Both the position numbers and the translations under genes were made by a program. Below, one piece after another: positions 8,910 through 17,547 of a stretch of DNA of 64,000 nt (position 1 is the stretch's first letter; the number at the start of each line of letters is the position of its first letter). The stretch is from Bacteroidales bacterium. Lineage in GTDB: Bacteria > Bacteroidota > Bacteroidia > Bacteroidales > Tenuifilaceae. Location of the stretch: positions 62,001 to 126,000 of the forward strand of contig JAFGDZ010000081.1 of NCBI GenBank assembly GCA_016931855.1. Reading direction: 5' to 3'. The notes below the pieces were generated by a model. That model saw nothing but the letters and a program-made list of their open reading frames with translations. It was not told the DNA's origin and did no database searches.

Positions 8910-10040
8910 ATGGATTTTACAGTTGAGATAACCGACCCCAATAGTAGTGCGCGTACCGGGAGAATTGTTACCGACCACGGGGTAATTGAAACGCCTATTT
9001 TTATGCCTGTTGGTACTGTTGGCAGCGTTAAAGGGATTAGCCACAGGGAACTTGAGCAGGATATTAATGCGGAAATAATTTTAGGCAATACCTATCATCT
9101 ATACTTACGCCCAGGCCTTGAGGTAATGCGTGAAGCTGGCGGGTTGCATAAGTTTATTAGCTGGGATAGGCCAATACTTACCGATAGCGGTGGTTTTCAG
9201 GTTTTTTCGTTGGCCGCAAACCGCAAGCTAACCAAGGAGGGAGCTCATTTTCGCTCGCATATTGATGGATCAAAGCATTTTTTCTCTCCAGAAAACGTTA
9301 TGGACATTCAGCGAACCATTGGTGCCGATATAATTATGGCATTTGATGAGTGTCCTCCAGGGACTGCGGAGTTTGATTATGCAAGAAAATCGCTCGATTT
9401 AACCGAGCAGTGGCTTGACAGGTGCATTGACCGTTTCGACTCAACGCAGCCACTTTATGGCCATAGCCAAACCCTTTTCCCCATTGTTCAAGGATGCGTT
9501 TACCCCGAGCTGCGCAAACGCGCTGCCGAGAATATTGCAGCCAAAGGTAGGGAGGGCAATGCCATTGGTGGGCTAAGCGTTGGTGAGCCTGCCGAGGTTA
9601 TGTACCAAATGATTGAGGTTGTTAATGAGATACTACCAAAGGACAAACCCCGTTACCTAATGGGCGTTGGAACCCCCGATAATATTCTGGAGGGTATTGC
9701 TCGAGGAGTAGATATGTTCGACTGCGTAATGCCTACCCGTAATGGCCGTAACGGGATGCTATTTACCAGTGAAGGAATAATTAACATTAGAAATCAAAAA
9801 TGGCGTAACGATTTTTCGCCAATTGATTCGTTAGGTATTACTTTTGCAGATAGCCGATACTCAAAAGCGTACCTTCGCCACCTGTTTATATCAAATGAAA
9901 TGCTTGGCCCTCAAATAGCCAGCTTGCATAACTTAGGGTTTTACCTCTGGTTGGTGCGCCAAGCAAGGGAGCACATTAAGCAGGGCGATTTTACTGCGTG
10001 GAAAAATGCAATGGTTAAAAAGTTAACTGTAAGGTTATGA
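8910..10040 (+). CDS. tgt: Queuine tRNA-ribosyltransferase (tRNA-guanine transglycosylase)
   Basis: Exchanges G34 in GUN-anticodon tRNAs for the queuosine precursor preQ1. The 376-residue protein contains LTDSGGFQVFSL with the catalytic Asp, MAFDECPPG, GGLSVGEP and the nucleophile region GVDMFDCVMPTRNGRNG. The C-terminal zinc site of Bacteroidota and other bacterial TGTs is normally CxCxxC-x25-H. Here the usual cysteines are absent: the segment after INIRNQKWRNDFSPID has DSLGI where CxCxxC is expected, a change also known in some Bacteroidota. It overlaps lptG by ATGA. Confidence 0.95.
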   Translation: MDFTVEITDPNSSARTGRIVTDHGVIETPIFMPVGTVGSVKGISHRELEQDINAEIILGNTYHLYLRPGLEVMREAGGLHKFISWDRPILTDSGGFQVFSLAANRKLTKEGAHFRSHIDGSKHFFSPENVMDIQRTIGADIIMAFDECPPGTAEFDYARKSLDLTEQWLDRCIDRFDSTQPLYGHSQTLFPIVQGCVYPELRKRAAENIAAKGREGNAIGGLSVGEPAEVMYQMIEVVNEILPKDKPRYLMGVGTPDNILEGIARGVDMFDCVMPTRNGRNGMLFTSEGIINIRNQKWRNDFSPIDSLGITFADSRYSKAYLRHLFISNEMLGPQIASLHNLGFYLWLVRQAREHIKQGDFTAWKNAMVKKLTVRL

Positions 10041-11128
10041 CAAAATTGGGATTGAAGATAATTGACCTCTACATCATTCGTAAGTTCATAGGAACCTACT
10101 TTTACGCTATTCTACTTATTGTAGGTATTGCCGTTATTTTTGATGTTACTGAGAAGATAGACGATTTCATGGAGAAGGGCGCACCGCTTAAGGCCATTGT
10201 GTTTGACTACTACATGAACTTTATCCCCTACTTTGCCAACCTCTTTAGCTCGCTGTTCACCTTTATTGCGGTAATTTTCTTTACCTCAAAAATGGCGTAC
10301 AATACTGAGATTATTTCCATACTAAGCGCTGGGGTTAGCTTTAGACGCATGATGTTTCCTTACTTTATTTCGGCATTCATCATTGCGCTGTTCTCCTTTG
10401 TGCTTAACAGCTTTATTATTCCCCCGGCAAATAGGGTGAGGCTCGATTTTGAGAATACCTACATCAAAAAGCCCTACACAAATACCGAAAGGCATATTCA
10501 TAAGCAGGTTCGCCCAGGGGTTTTTATTTACATGGAGGCATTTAACTCATATAGCAATATCGGCTACAAGTTTTCCATGGAAAAGTTTGAGGATGGTGTG
10601 CTTAAGTCAAAGCTTATGTCAGATTACGTACGCTGGGACTCAACAAAGAACACGTGGACCGTTAACAGCTACTACATTAGAACCTACCTAGAGAATGGTG
10701 AACAGCTAATATCTGGAGCAAGGCTCGATACCAACATCTATGTTGTTCCAACTGACTTTACGCAACGGTTAAATGTTGTAGAGACCATGAATATATTTGA
10801 ACTTAATAAGTTCATTGCCCAGCAACGGCTTCAGGGTGCCGATACGGTAGAGGTCTTTCTTATAGAGAAGTACGGTAGGTTTGCCTATCCTTTCTCAACG
10901 TTCATCCTAACGCTTATTGGGGTTGCGCTATCGTCACGTAAGGTGCGGGGCGGCATTGGATTACATATTGGCTTAGGTTTGGCTATTAGCTTCTCTTACA
11001 TACTATTTATGCGCTTTTCAACCATGTTTGCGGTGAGTGGAAGCATGGATCCGCTACTAGCTGTTTGGATCCCAAACCTCCTTTTTGCCATAATTGCACT
11101 CGCATTGTACAAATTGGCTCCAAAATAG
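10037..11128 (+). CDS. lptG: LptF/LptG-family lipopolysaccharide export permease
   Basis: Inner-membrane permease subunit of the LptB2FG transporter, which extracts LPS from the inner membrane and passes it to the periplasmic bridge. The 363-residue protein has the YjgP/YjgQ layout: three N-terminal membrane helices (starting LDLYIIRKFIGTYFYAILL-like), a periplasmic beta-jellyroll domain of about 130 residues, and three C-terminal helices. In Bacteroidota tgt-lptG linkage is common and LptF is often elsewhere; which paralogue this is cannot be settled by eye. Its ATG overlaps the tgt stop codon, and a terminator follows at 11142. Confidence 0.88.
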   Translation: MTKLGLKIIDLYIIRKFIGTYFYAILLIVGIAVIFDVTEKIDDFMEKGAPLKAIVFDYYMNFIPYFANLFSSLFTFIAVIFFTSKMAYNTEIISILSAGVSFRRMMFPYFISAFIIALFSFVLNSFIIPPANRVRLDFENTYIKKPYTNTERHIHKQVRPGVFIYMEAFNSYSNIGYKFSMEKFEDGVLKSKLMSDYVRWDSTKNTWTVNSYYIRTYLENGEQLISGARLDTNIYVVPTDFTQRLNVVETMNIFELNKFIAQQRLQGADTVEVFLIEKYGRFAYPFSTFILTLIGVALSSRKVRGGIGLHIGLGLAISFSYILFMRFSTMFAVSGSMDPLLAVWIPNLLFAIIALALYKLAPK

Positions 11129-11141
11129 AACGAATTTCAAC

Positions 11142-11180
11142 GGGGGATGTGATTAATTTTTCCATTCCCCCTCCTTTTTT
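11142..11180 (+). terminator. Terminator after lptG
   Basis: A G-rich arm at 11142-11149 pairs with CATTCCCCC at 11163-11171, followed by CTCCTTTTTT. It separates lptG from the mmdA operon. Confidence 0.7.
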
Positions 11181-11359
11181 GCTCTGAGTAAAACGAGTGT
11201 TTAAAAAATATCTATCAGATTAACAGATTGTTAGTGTTTTGTCTGTTAAAAGTTTAGCAATAATGTTCTATAATTACGATTGATTTCGTAAAGTTGCACT
11301 CGTAAATTAACGGTACTATAGTCCGTTTTTTACGATATTATTAAACTAATAGTTAACCT

Positions 11360-12904
11360 ATGCCTTTACAAGGAAAAATTGAAGAGTTAAAAAAGCGTAA
11401 AGAAGAGGTTTTACAGGGTGGGGGAGAACAAGCCGTAGCTAAACAAGCAGCTATGGGTAAGTTAACAGCCCGTGAACGTATTATTACGCTACTCGACGAG
11501 GACTCATTCAATGAGTATGACATGTTCGTTGAGCACGAAGCCCGTGACTTTGGAATGGGCGGAAAAGTTCTTCATGGCGACGGAGTAATCATTGGTACTG
11601 GTACTATTTATGGTGCACCAGTAGCCATTTTTGCACAGGACTTTACTGTTGCTGGTGGTTCATTGGGATTTATGCATGCCCGAAAAATTACCAAGATTAT
11701 GGACTATGCTCTCCGCATGAGAATTCCATTGATTGGTATTAACGACTCAGGTGGCGCTCGTATTCAAGAGGGTGTAAACTCATTAGCTGGTTACGGAGAA
11801 ATTTTCTGGCGTAATACGCTCTCAAGCGGTATTATCCCTCAAATTTCAGTAATCCTAGGCCCTTGTGCAGGAGGAGCCGTTTACTCTCCTGCGCTAACCG
11901 ATTTTGTTTTCGTGGTGGAAAACATATCGAAGATGTTTATTACTGGGCCAGAGGTTATTAAATCGGTGCTTGGCGAAGAGATTACCCAAGAGGAGCTTGG
12001 TGGAGCTAAAATTCACGCTCAAATTACTGGAAACGCACACTTCTTTGCCGATAGCGAGTTGGAGTGCTTTGAGCAAATTAAAAAGCTTATCACCTTTATT
12101 CCTTGGAATAACACCCGTAAAGCCCTTAAGTTTGAGCCTAAGGAGCCAAAGCCTATTTATAATATTGACGATATTGTACCGGGCGATCCTAAGCAGCCTT
12201 ATGATGTGCGTAATGTTATTCGCGCCATTGTTGATGACTCCGATTTCTTTGAGGTTCAGGAAATGTGGGCGGGTAATATTGTTATTGGTTTTGGACGCTT
12301 AAAAGGTGAAACCGTTGGTTTTGTTGCCAACCAACCGCTGGTTATGGCTGGTGTACTTGATGTGGATAGCTCCGATAAAGCAGCGCGCTTTATTCGCTAC
12401 TGCGATGCCTTCAGCATCCCTCTTTGTACTTTGGTTGACCTTCCTGGCTACCTTCCTGGCGTTGACCAAGAGCATGCTGGCGTTATTCGCCACGGGGCAA
12501 AGCTTCTTTACGCTTACAGCGAGGCTTCTGTACCCAAGATGACCGTTATTCTTCGCAAAGCATACGGAGGAGGGTACATTGCTATGAGCTCTCGCCATTT
12601 GCGTGCCGACTTTGTGTTTGCGTGGCCTGGTGCCGAGATTGCCGTTATGGGCCCAGAGGGTGCTGCTAACATTATCTTCCGTAAGGAGATTACCGAGGCT
12701 GAGAACCCCGACGAGATGCGCCGCCAAAAAGTAGAGGAGTATAAGGAGAAGTTCGCTAATCCTTACGTTGCTGCTGCTAAGGGCTATATCGATACAGTTA
12801 TTGAACCAGAAGAAACCCGTAAGTTACTTCTTCATGCGTTGGAGGTGTCGAGCAACAAAGTGGCCGACCGTCCATTTAAAAAGCATGGTATTCCTCCATT
12901 CTAG
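11360..12904 (+). CDS. mmdA: Acyl-CoA carboxyltransferase subunit (methylmalonyl-CoA decarboxylase alpha / propionyl-CoA carboxylase beta)
   Basis: Moves a carboxyl group between an acyl-CoA (methylmalonyl- or propionyl-CoA) and carrier biotin, the last carbon step of the succinate-propionate route. The 514-residue protein has the two crotonase-like halves of the family: GKLTARERIITLLDEDSF, INDSGGARIQEGV and GPCAGGAVYSPALTDF in the first, LVDLPGYLPG and ILRKAYGGGYIAMSSR in the second. Length is normal. A 77-residue biotin carrier follows after 60 bp. The sodium-pump beta subunit and the OadG-like subunit that usually complete a decarboxylase are not adjacent, so carboxylase and decarboxylase roles are both open. 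Confidence 0.9.
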   Translation: MPLQGKIEELKKRKEEVLQGGGEQAVAKQAAMGKLTARERIITLLDEDSFNEYDMFVEHEARDFGMGGKVLHGDGVIIGTGTIYGAPVAIFAQDFTVAGGSLGFMHARKITKIMDYALRMRIPLIGINDSGGARIQEGVNSLAGYGEIFWRNTLSSGIIPQISVILGPCAGGAVYSPALTDFVFVVENISKMFITGPEVIKSVLGEEITQEELGGAKIHAQITGNAHFFADSELECFEQIKKLITFIPWNNTRKALKFEPKEPKPIYNIDDIVPGDPKQPYDVRNVIRAIVDDSDFFEVQEMWAGNIVIGFGRLKGETVGFVANQPLVMAGVLDVDSSDKAARFIRYCDAFSIPLCTLVDLPGYLPGVDQEHAGVIRHGAKLLYAYSEASVPKMTVILRKAYGGGYIAMSSRHLRADFVFAWPGAEIAVMGPEGAANIIFRKEITEAENPDEMRRQKVEEYKEKFANPYVAAAKGYIDTVIEPEETRKLLLHALEVSSNKVADRPFKKHGIPPF

Positions 12905-12964
12905 AAATTAGATGCGAGTAAGTATTAAGATTATTAACTAACGAATCTTCTAAATCAATACTAT

Positions 12965-13198
12965 ATGGCTTTAAGTAGGCTAGATAATAAGCACCTTACC
13001 GCTTTTATTCCAGGTACAATTGTCGATGTAAAAGTTGAGGTTGGACAAGAGGTAAAGCAGGGTGATATCCTTGTAATTCTTGATGCAATGAAAATGCACA
13101 ACAGAATTATTGCTCCTGTTGACTCAATAGTTAAGGAGGTGAATGTAAAACCCGGCGAAAGGGTTTGCAAAGGATTTGTAATGGTTGTACTAGAGTAG
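12965..13198 (+). CDS. Minimal biotin carboxyl carrier protein
   Basis: Carries the carboxyl group on biotin between catalytic subunits. At 77 residues it is just the biotinyl domain: PGTIVDVKVEVGQEVKQGD, then the attachment motif DAMKMHN with Lys43 as the biotinylated residue, then VDSIVKEVNVKPGERV. The usual proline/alanine-rich N-terminal linker of Bacteroidota mmd carriers (140-170 residues) is missing. EAMKM is usual; DAMKM is a mild variant. The clean start after a 60-bp gap from mmdA and a strong terminator right after argue that it is a complete short gene rather than a fragment. Confidence 0.88.
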   Translation: MALSRLDNKHLTAFIPGTIVDVKVEVGQEVKQGDILVILDAMKMHNRIIAPVDSIVKEVNVKPGERVCKGFVMVVLE

Positions 13199-13220
13199 TG
13201 TTTACTCTTTATGATACGAA

Positions 13221-13246
13221 AAAGGGGACGTAAGTCCCCTTTTTTT
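13221..13246. terminator. Bidirectional terminator between the biotin carrier and the lipoprotein gene
   Basis: AAAGGGGAC and GTCCCCTTT stem with a GTAA tetraloop and T-tracts on both strands, placed between convergent genes. Confidence 0.88.
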
Positions 13247-13268
13247 GTGGTGCTAACTTTATGGCTCC

Positions 13269-13883
13269 CTACTTGCCAAAGTTTTCCCATCCCCAGGAGG
13301 CTAATGGAGTTTCTATTGGGGTTGTTAGGTCAAATAGTACGGTAAAAACCCGGTCGGTTCCCATTCGGCGCAGGTTATAGGTATAGGCTGTATCGTTAAC
13401 TGTTACCCACCAAATGTTGGTAAAGGCAGCGGGTATTAGCTCAAGGGTTTGCTCATCGGCAGGGAATATTTGCATTGTGCCCGACCCAGAGTTGGTTGAG
13501 GTTCCTCCGTACATGGTGTCCTTGTCGGGGGAGCCATCCTCTAAGCGGTGGTCGTGCTTTAGCTCAATGCGGCCATCCTGCCGTTTAAAAATCCATGTTC
13601 TGGAACGGTCATCTCCTACGTTGAATGGGATTAGTATGGTTTGCTCATCGGCAAAAAGGACGTGCATTACCAACTTTTTCCCCGAAAAAGCATCGCCACC
13701 CGCAGCGGGGTCGGCAAGTTTTCCTTCAAAACTTTTCCCTTGCAGCGCTTTAAGGCTATTCCAAAAGGCTTCGGTTTGGGGCTTTATGTCATTTTTTACA
13801 GCGGTAGGTTCTTCCGTTTTTTGGGGTGTACTACACGCAGTAAGTAGTGCTACTGCTAGGAGAAGGTAAAGAATTTGTTTCAT
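13269..13883 (-). CDS. Predicted lipoprotein of unknown function
   Basis: A 204-residue envelope protein. The lipobox is LLTACSTP (lipidated Cys at about residue 17) after a short hydrophobic stretch, so it should be anchored to a membrane on the periplasmic face. The rest is one globular domain, beta-rich, with AFWNSLKALQGKSFEGKL, IFKRQDGRIELKHDHRLEDG and NIWWVTVNDTAYTYNLRRMG. Similar proteins occur in Bacteroidota without an assigned function, as far as I recognise the pattern. It is a single gene, convergent with the mmdA operon; no partner suggests its job. Confidence 0.8.
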   Translation of the reverse strand: MKQILYLLLAVALLTACSTPQKTEEPTAVKNDIKPQTEAFWNSLKALQGKSFEGKLADPAAGGDAFSGKKLVMHVLFADEQTILIPFNVGDDRSRTWIFKRQDGRIELKHDHRLEDGSPDKDTMYGGTSTNSGSGTMQIFPADEQTLELIPAAFTNIWWVTVNDTAYTYNLRRMGTDRVFTVLFDLTTPIETPLASWGWENFGK

Positions 13884-13991
13884 CTATTTTGATTTTGGTT
13901 AGGATATGGCTGTAATATAGGTATTGTAATTGAAATGGCCGTGCAGACTAGTACTTTACAGTAAAAACTCCTTATGCTTAAGCAAAAAGGG

Positions 13992-14807
13992 CTACCCTAT
14001 ATGCACAAAGTAATCTTGGTTGAAGTTTAGGGTGTGTGGCAGCTCCTTAAAAATGCCAAAAACAGTAGAGCCACTTCCCGACATGGCCGCGTAAACTGCA
14101 CCCAAGCGGTACAGCTCTGTTTTAATGGCTTCAACTTCTGGGTGAAGGGGAAAAACAACCGTTTCAAAATCGTTGAAAACCGATTCTTTCCATGTATCAA
14201 TGGATTGTACGCTTAGCTGCATTAGGGTGGTTGTGGCTGGCTTTGGTATAGATTGGGAGTAGGCCTTGCCCGTATTTACATGTATCTGGGGATTTACAAG
14301 CACAACGTGGTAGTGGCTTAGGTCTAGTTCTATTGGTTGCATTACCTCTCCTCGGCCTGTGGCAAAGGTTGGTTTGTTCTCAATAAAGAATGGGCAGTCG
14401 CTACCCAACTTTAGGGCAATCTCTAGCAATTGCTGGTGGCTAACAGGATTAGCTGCTAGCTGATTAAGCGCTTTTAGCGCAAATGCGCCATCGGCAGAGC
14501 CGCCGCCTAGTCCAGCTCCCATGGGGATTTGCTTGTGCAGATGAATCCTTACGTGGGGCAAACGGGTATGCTCCTTTAGCAGGTGGTACGCCTTTACGCA
14601 CAGGTTGGATTCCCATGGGCCATCAACGGTAATGCCCGTTTGGGTAAACGTTAGCTCATGTTCGGAATCCTTTGCTGGAACAATTTCCAGAATATCGGTA
14701 AGCGATTGAACGGGGTAGAATACGGTTTCGATATCGTGGAAGCCATCGTTCCTCCGATTCACTATGTATAACCCGATATTTACTTTTGCGTTAGGGAATA
14801 GTACCAT
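13992..14807 (-). CDS. ispE: 4-diphosphocytidyl-2-C-methyl-D-erythritol kinase
   Basis: GHMP kinase that phosphorylates CDP-methylerythritol in the non-mevalonate isoprenoid pathway. The 271-residue protein has the substrate-side N-terminus FPNAKVNIGLYIVNRRNDGFHDIETVF, the ATP loop PMGAGLGGGSADGAFAL (about 95-111), and a C-terminal GSTVFGIF. The family N-terminus fixes the start at or within a few codons of the ATG at 14805-14807. A perfect -7 box lies only 4 nt upstream of that ATG, implying a leaderless or 2-nt-leader message. Confidence 0.96.
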   Translation of the reverse strand: MVLFPNAKVNIGLYIVNRRNDGFHDIETVFYPVQSLTDILEIVPAKDSEHELTFTQTGITVDGPWESNLCVKAYHLLKEHTRLPHVRIHLHKQIPMGAGLGGGSADGAFALKALNQLAANPVSHQQLLEIALKLGSDCPFFIENKPTFATGRGEVMQPIELDLSHYHVVLVNPQIHVNTGKAYSQSIPKPATTTLMQLSVQSIDTWKESVFNDFETVVFPLHPEVEAIKTELYRLGAVYAAMSGSGSTVFGIFKELPHTLNFNQDYFVHIG

Positions 14808-14811
14808 ATTG

Positions 14812-14819
14812 CAAAGTTA
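14812..14819 (-). promoter_or_regulatory. -7 promoter element abutting the ispE start codon
   Basis: Minus-strand TAACTTTG matches TAnnTTTG. With the usual spacing the start of transcription falls about 2 nt before the ATG. Confidence 0.6.
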
Positions 14820-14896
14820 AACGCGAAAAGGGAATTGTAAAGCGTATGCACATAAAAGAGGGTCTCAAATCAATGTGGTTTAATAATCATTAAATC

Positions 14897-14915
14897 AACC
14901 CAACCCAACCCAACC
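14897..14915. repeat. AACCC pentamer tandem array
   Basis: Nearly four tandem copies of AACCC in the divergent ispE / barrel-gene spacer, followed by the palindrome AGGGTT-A-AACCCT at 14922-14934, whose arms echo the repeat. Confidence 0.75.
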
Positions 14916-15074
14916 TTCTACAGGGTTAAACCCTTCTACTAAATCAATTGGTTACACACCAATGGTTACTCCCTAATATTAAAAAGCAGGCAGAAACGTT
15001 ATTGTAGGGGGTGATATTATGATTATGTACAACCTCATATTGGCTAACATCGGCCTTATTTGTAAAAACATTGC

Positions 15075-15082
15075 TAATTTTG
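15075..15082 (+). promoter_or_regulatory. -7 promoter element of the barrel-nadE operon
   Basis: TAATTTTG fits TAnnTTTG and gives a leader of about 20 nt before the ATG at 15106. Confidence 0.5.
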
Positions 15083-15105
15083 CTAATCTTTAAAATGCTG
15101 CCATA

Positions 15106-15774
15106 ATGAAACAGTTTACAGTAGTTGCGATGCTATTTCTTTGTGCAACCCTATTTGCAAGTAGTGCAATGGCTCAGGGTATGCGCTTTGGGGTTTTTTT
15201 CGACCCACAAATATCATGGTTTAACTCCGACCATAAAGATTTTGACCCTAACGGCCCTGAGTTTGGCTACCGTATTGGGTTTACTGCCGATAATTTTTTT
15301 GCTGAGCGTTACGCCTTTTCCACAGGATTGTCCATTAATAGCCTTAGTGGTAACATTAGGTACGCTGCCGATGGTTACTCCCTTAAAACCAACGATGGGA
15401 AGTATAGTATTGCCAAAAATGCGAATGTAAAGGCACGAATTCAGTATTTAAGTGTACCACTGGAACTTAAGTTCAAAACCATTGAAATTGGGTATAATAC
15501 CTTTTACGTTCACATGGGGTTAACGGCTCATGCTCGTTACAAGGCTTTTGCGTGGGAAAAGTGGAACGATATATCCAAAGAAACAGTAACCGCTCGTGCC
15601 GAGCCCTTTTTCCTGTCGTACCAAATTGGCGGAGGAATAGAGCACTCGCTGGGAGGCCCAACGGCTCTTCAGTTGGGCTTTATTTATAGCGGGGGAATTT
15701 CCAATGCATTCGATACGGGCAGTGGCAAAATCAGCCTTAGCAATGTTTCGCTTCGTTTGGGTATTATCTTTTAA
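15106..15774 (+). CDS. PorT-type outer membrane beta-barrel protein
   Basis: A 222-residue exported protein with a signal peptide (VVAMLFLCATLFASSAMAQ) and alternating-hydrophobic strands to a C-terminus ending in an aromatic residue (SLRLGIIF), as in outer membrane barrels of about eight strands. FRIGFTADNFF-like and YLSVPLELKFK segments resemble the PorT / outer-membrane-beta-barrel family; the latter is the usual family signature. It sits 9 bp upstream of nadE in the same direction and is probably cotranscribed. Whether it takes part in type IX secretion, as PorT does, cannot be decided here. Confidence 0.8.
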   Translation: MKQFTVVAMLFLCATLFASSAMAQGMRFGVFFDPQISWFNSDHKDFDPNGPEFGYRIGFTADNFFAERYAFSTGLSINSLSGNIRYAADGYSLKTNDGKYSIAKNANVKARIQYLSVPLELKFKTIEIGYNTFYVHMGLTAHARYKAFAWEKWNDISKETVTARAEPFFLSYQIGGGIEHSLGGPTALQLGFIYSGGISNAFDTGSGKISLSNVSLRLGIIF

Positions 15775-15783
15775 CATATTGAC

Positions 15784-17442
15784 ATGAAAATTGCTCTTGC
15801 TCAGCTAAACTACACCATTAACGATATTGTTGGCAATACCACCAAAATAGAGGATGCTATACAGCGCGCCAGATCTATGGGAGCCGAGTTGGTTGTGTTC
15901 TCGGAGCTATCGGTTTGCGGTTATCCACCTCACGATTTTCTGGAGAGCGAGGAGTTTATTCAACGCTGCAACCGTGCAGTTGAGCAAATAGCAAAGGGAT
16001 GCGTTGGGATACATGCCATTGTAGGCGCACCGGTTCTAAATCTCAATCCGCAGGGTAAGCTGCTGTATAATGCGGCCTTGCTACTGGGGCAAGGGAAAGT
16101 ACTAAGCCAGCACCATAAAGCGCTACTACCAACCTACGATATTTTTGATGAGTACCGCTACTTTGAGCCCGCATCAACCTTTGAGGTGGCCATAGTAAAC
16201 GGAACGCGTGTAGCCATTACTGTTTGTGAGGATTTGTGGGACGACCAGCCCGTATCCAGAGGTTTTGCCCGCGGAAAGCTCTATAACCTATCGCCCATGG
16301 AGATGCTGGCAAAGCAGAATCCGGAGCTGGTGGTTAACATCTCGGCATCGCCATTTTCATGGGATGTGGAGCAGCGCAGAGCAAAGGTGTTTGCCCGTCA
16401 TGCAATGCAGCACGCCTTACCTGTAGTCTCTGTAAACCAAGTTGGTGGTAATACCGATTTAATTTTTGATGGCGCATCAATGGCGTTTGCGCCCAATGGC
16501 AGCATCGCTATGCGCCTTAAGCGGTTTGAGGAGGATATTGTTCTTGTTGATACCAATGCGCTGGCACAGCAAAAAGCTGTTGAGCCAGCAGCTGCCAACG
16601 ATAAAATAGCGCTTATTCACGATGCTCTTGTTATGGGTGTGCGCGATTACTTCCAGAAAATGGGCTTTAAAAAGGCTACCCTTGGGCTTTCTGGCGGATT
16701 AGACTCCGCAGTAACCCTAGCCATTGCTGCCAGTGCGCTGGGCTCCGAGAATATTAGGGTTTTGCTAATGCCCTCGCAGTACTCATCGCAGCACTCCATT
16801 GACGATGCAGTGGGGCTAGCCCAAAACCTCAACGTTAAGTACGATATTGTTGGCATTCAACCCGCATTTGATGCGCTAAAGTCTAGCCTATCGCCCCTTT
16901 TTGATGGGCTAAAGGAGGACTTAACCGAGGAGAACATGCAGGCAAGGGTTAGGGGTACGCTCCTTATGGCCATTAGCAACAAGTTTGGACACCTACTGCT
17001 AAACACCTCTAACAAAAGTGAAGCGGCAGTTGGTTACGGCACTCTTTACGGCGATATGAATGGCGCCCTTAGCGTACTTGGCGATGTGTACAAAACCGAT
17101 GTGTTTAAGCTGGCTTGGTACATTAATCGCACTGCCGAGATAATTCCCGTTAATACCATAGTAAAACCACCATCGGCAGAGCTTAGGCCAGACCAAAAAG
17201 ATTCCGATTCGCTACCCGAGTACGACCTATTAGACTCTGTGCTGTTCAGGTATATAGAGGAGCAGAAAAGTGTTTTGCAAATTATTTCTGAAGGGTTTGA
17301 CGCTGCCACCGTTAAACGAATTGCCCGTTTGGTGAATCTAAATGAGTACAAACGCTTTCAGGCACCACCCTTTATTAGGGTTTCGGTAAAGGCGTTTGGC
17401 TTTGGACGAAGAATGCCACTTGTTGCTAAATACACTAATTAG
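15784..17442 (+). CDS. nadE: Glutamine-dependent NAD+ synthetase
   Basis: Makes NAD+ from deamido-NAD+, ATP and glutamine in the cytoplasm. The 552-residue protein has an N-terminal nitrilase-type glutaminase domain with the Glu-Lys-Cys triad visible in ELSVCGYPPHDF, HKALLPTYDIFDEYRYF and ITVCEDLWDD (Cys at about 148), and a C-terminal synthetase domain with the PP-loop LGLSGGLDSAVTLAIA (about 299-314) and NKSEAAVGYGTLYGDMNG. Length and order match the bacterial two-domain enzyme. It follows a barrel protein gene by 9 bp. Confidence 0.96.
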   Translation: MKIALAQLNYTINDIVGNTTKIEDAIQRARSMGAELVVFSELSVCGYPPHDFLESEEFIQRCNRAVEQIAKGCVGIHAIVGAPVLNLNPQGKLLYNAALLLGQGKVLSQHHKALLPTYDIFDEYRYFEPASTFEVAIVNGTRVAITVCEDLWDDQPVSRGFARGKLYNLSPMEMLAKQNPELVVNISASPFSWDVEQRRAKVFARHAMQHALPVVSVNQVGGNTDLIFDGASMAFAPNGSIAMRLKRFEEDIVLVDTNALAQQKAVEPAAANDKIALIHDALVMGVRDYFQKMGFKKATLGLSGGLDSAVTLAIAASALGSENIRVLLMPSQYSSQHSIDDAVGLAQNLNVKYDIVGIQPAFDALKSSLSPLFDGLKEDLTEENMQARVRGTLLMAISNKFGHLLLNTSNKSEAAVGYGTLYGDMNGALSVLGDVYKTDVFKLAWYINRTAEIIPVNTIVKPPSAELRPDQKDSDSLPEYDLLDSVLFRYIEEQKSVLQIISEGFDAATVKRIARLVNLNEYKRFQAPPFIRVSVKAFGFGRRMPLVAKYTN

Positions 17443-17513
17443 TACCTATTTACAACTAATCAAAAGGCTTCCCAATTTATGCTTAAAATCATGTTTTAGA
17501 GCATAAAAAAATG

Positions 17514-17521
17514 TATTTTTG
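17514..17521 (+). promoter_or_regulatory. -7 promoter element of the Crp/Fnr gene
   Basis: TATTTTTG fits TAnnTTTG; predicted leader about 24 nt. Confidence 0.55.
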
Positions 17522-17547
17522 CAACCGAAATTAAAACCGAATGGGAC

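Noticed and set aside
12299-12727. Minus-strand 142-codon frame inside mmdA
   Set aside because: Antisense to conserved mmdA motifs, with no family and no start context.
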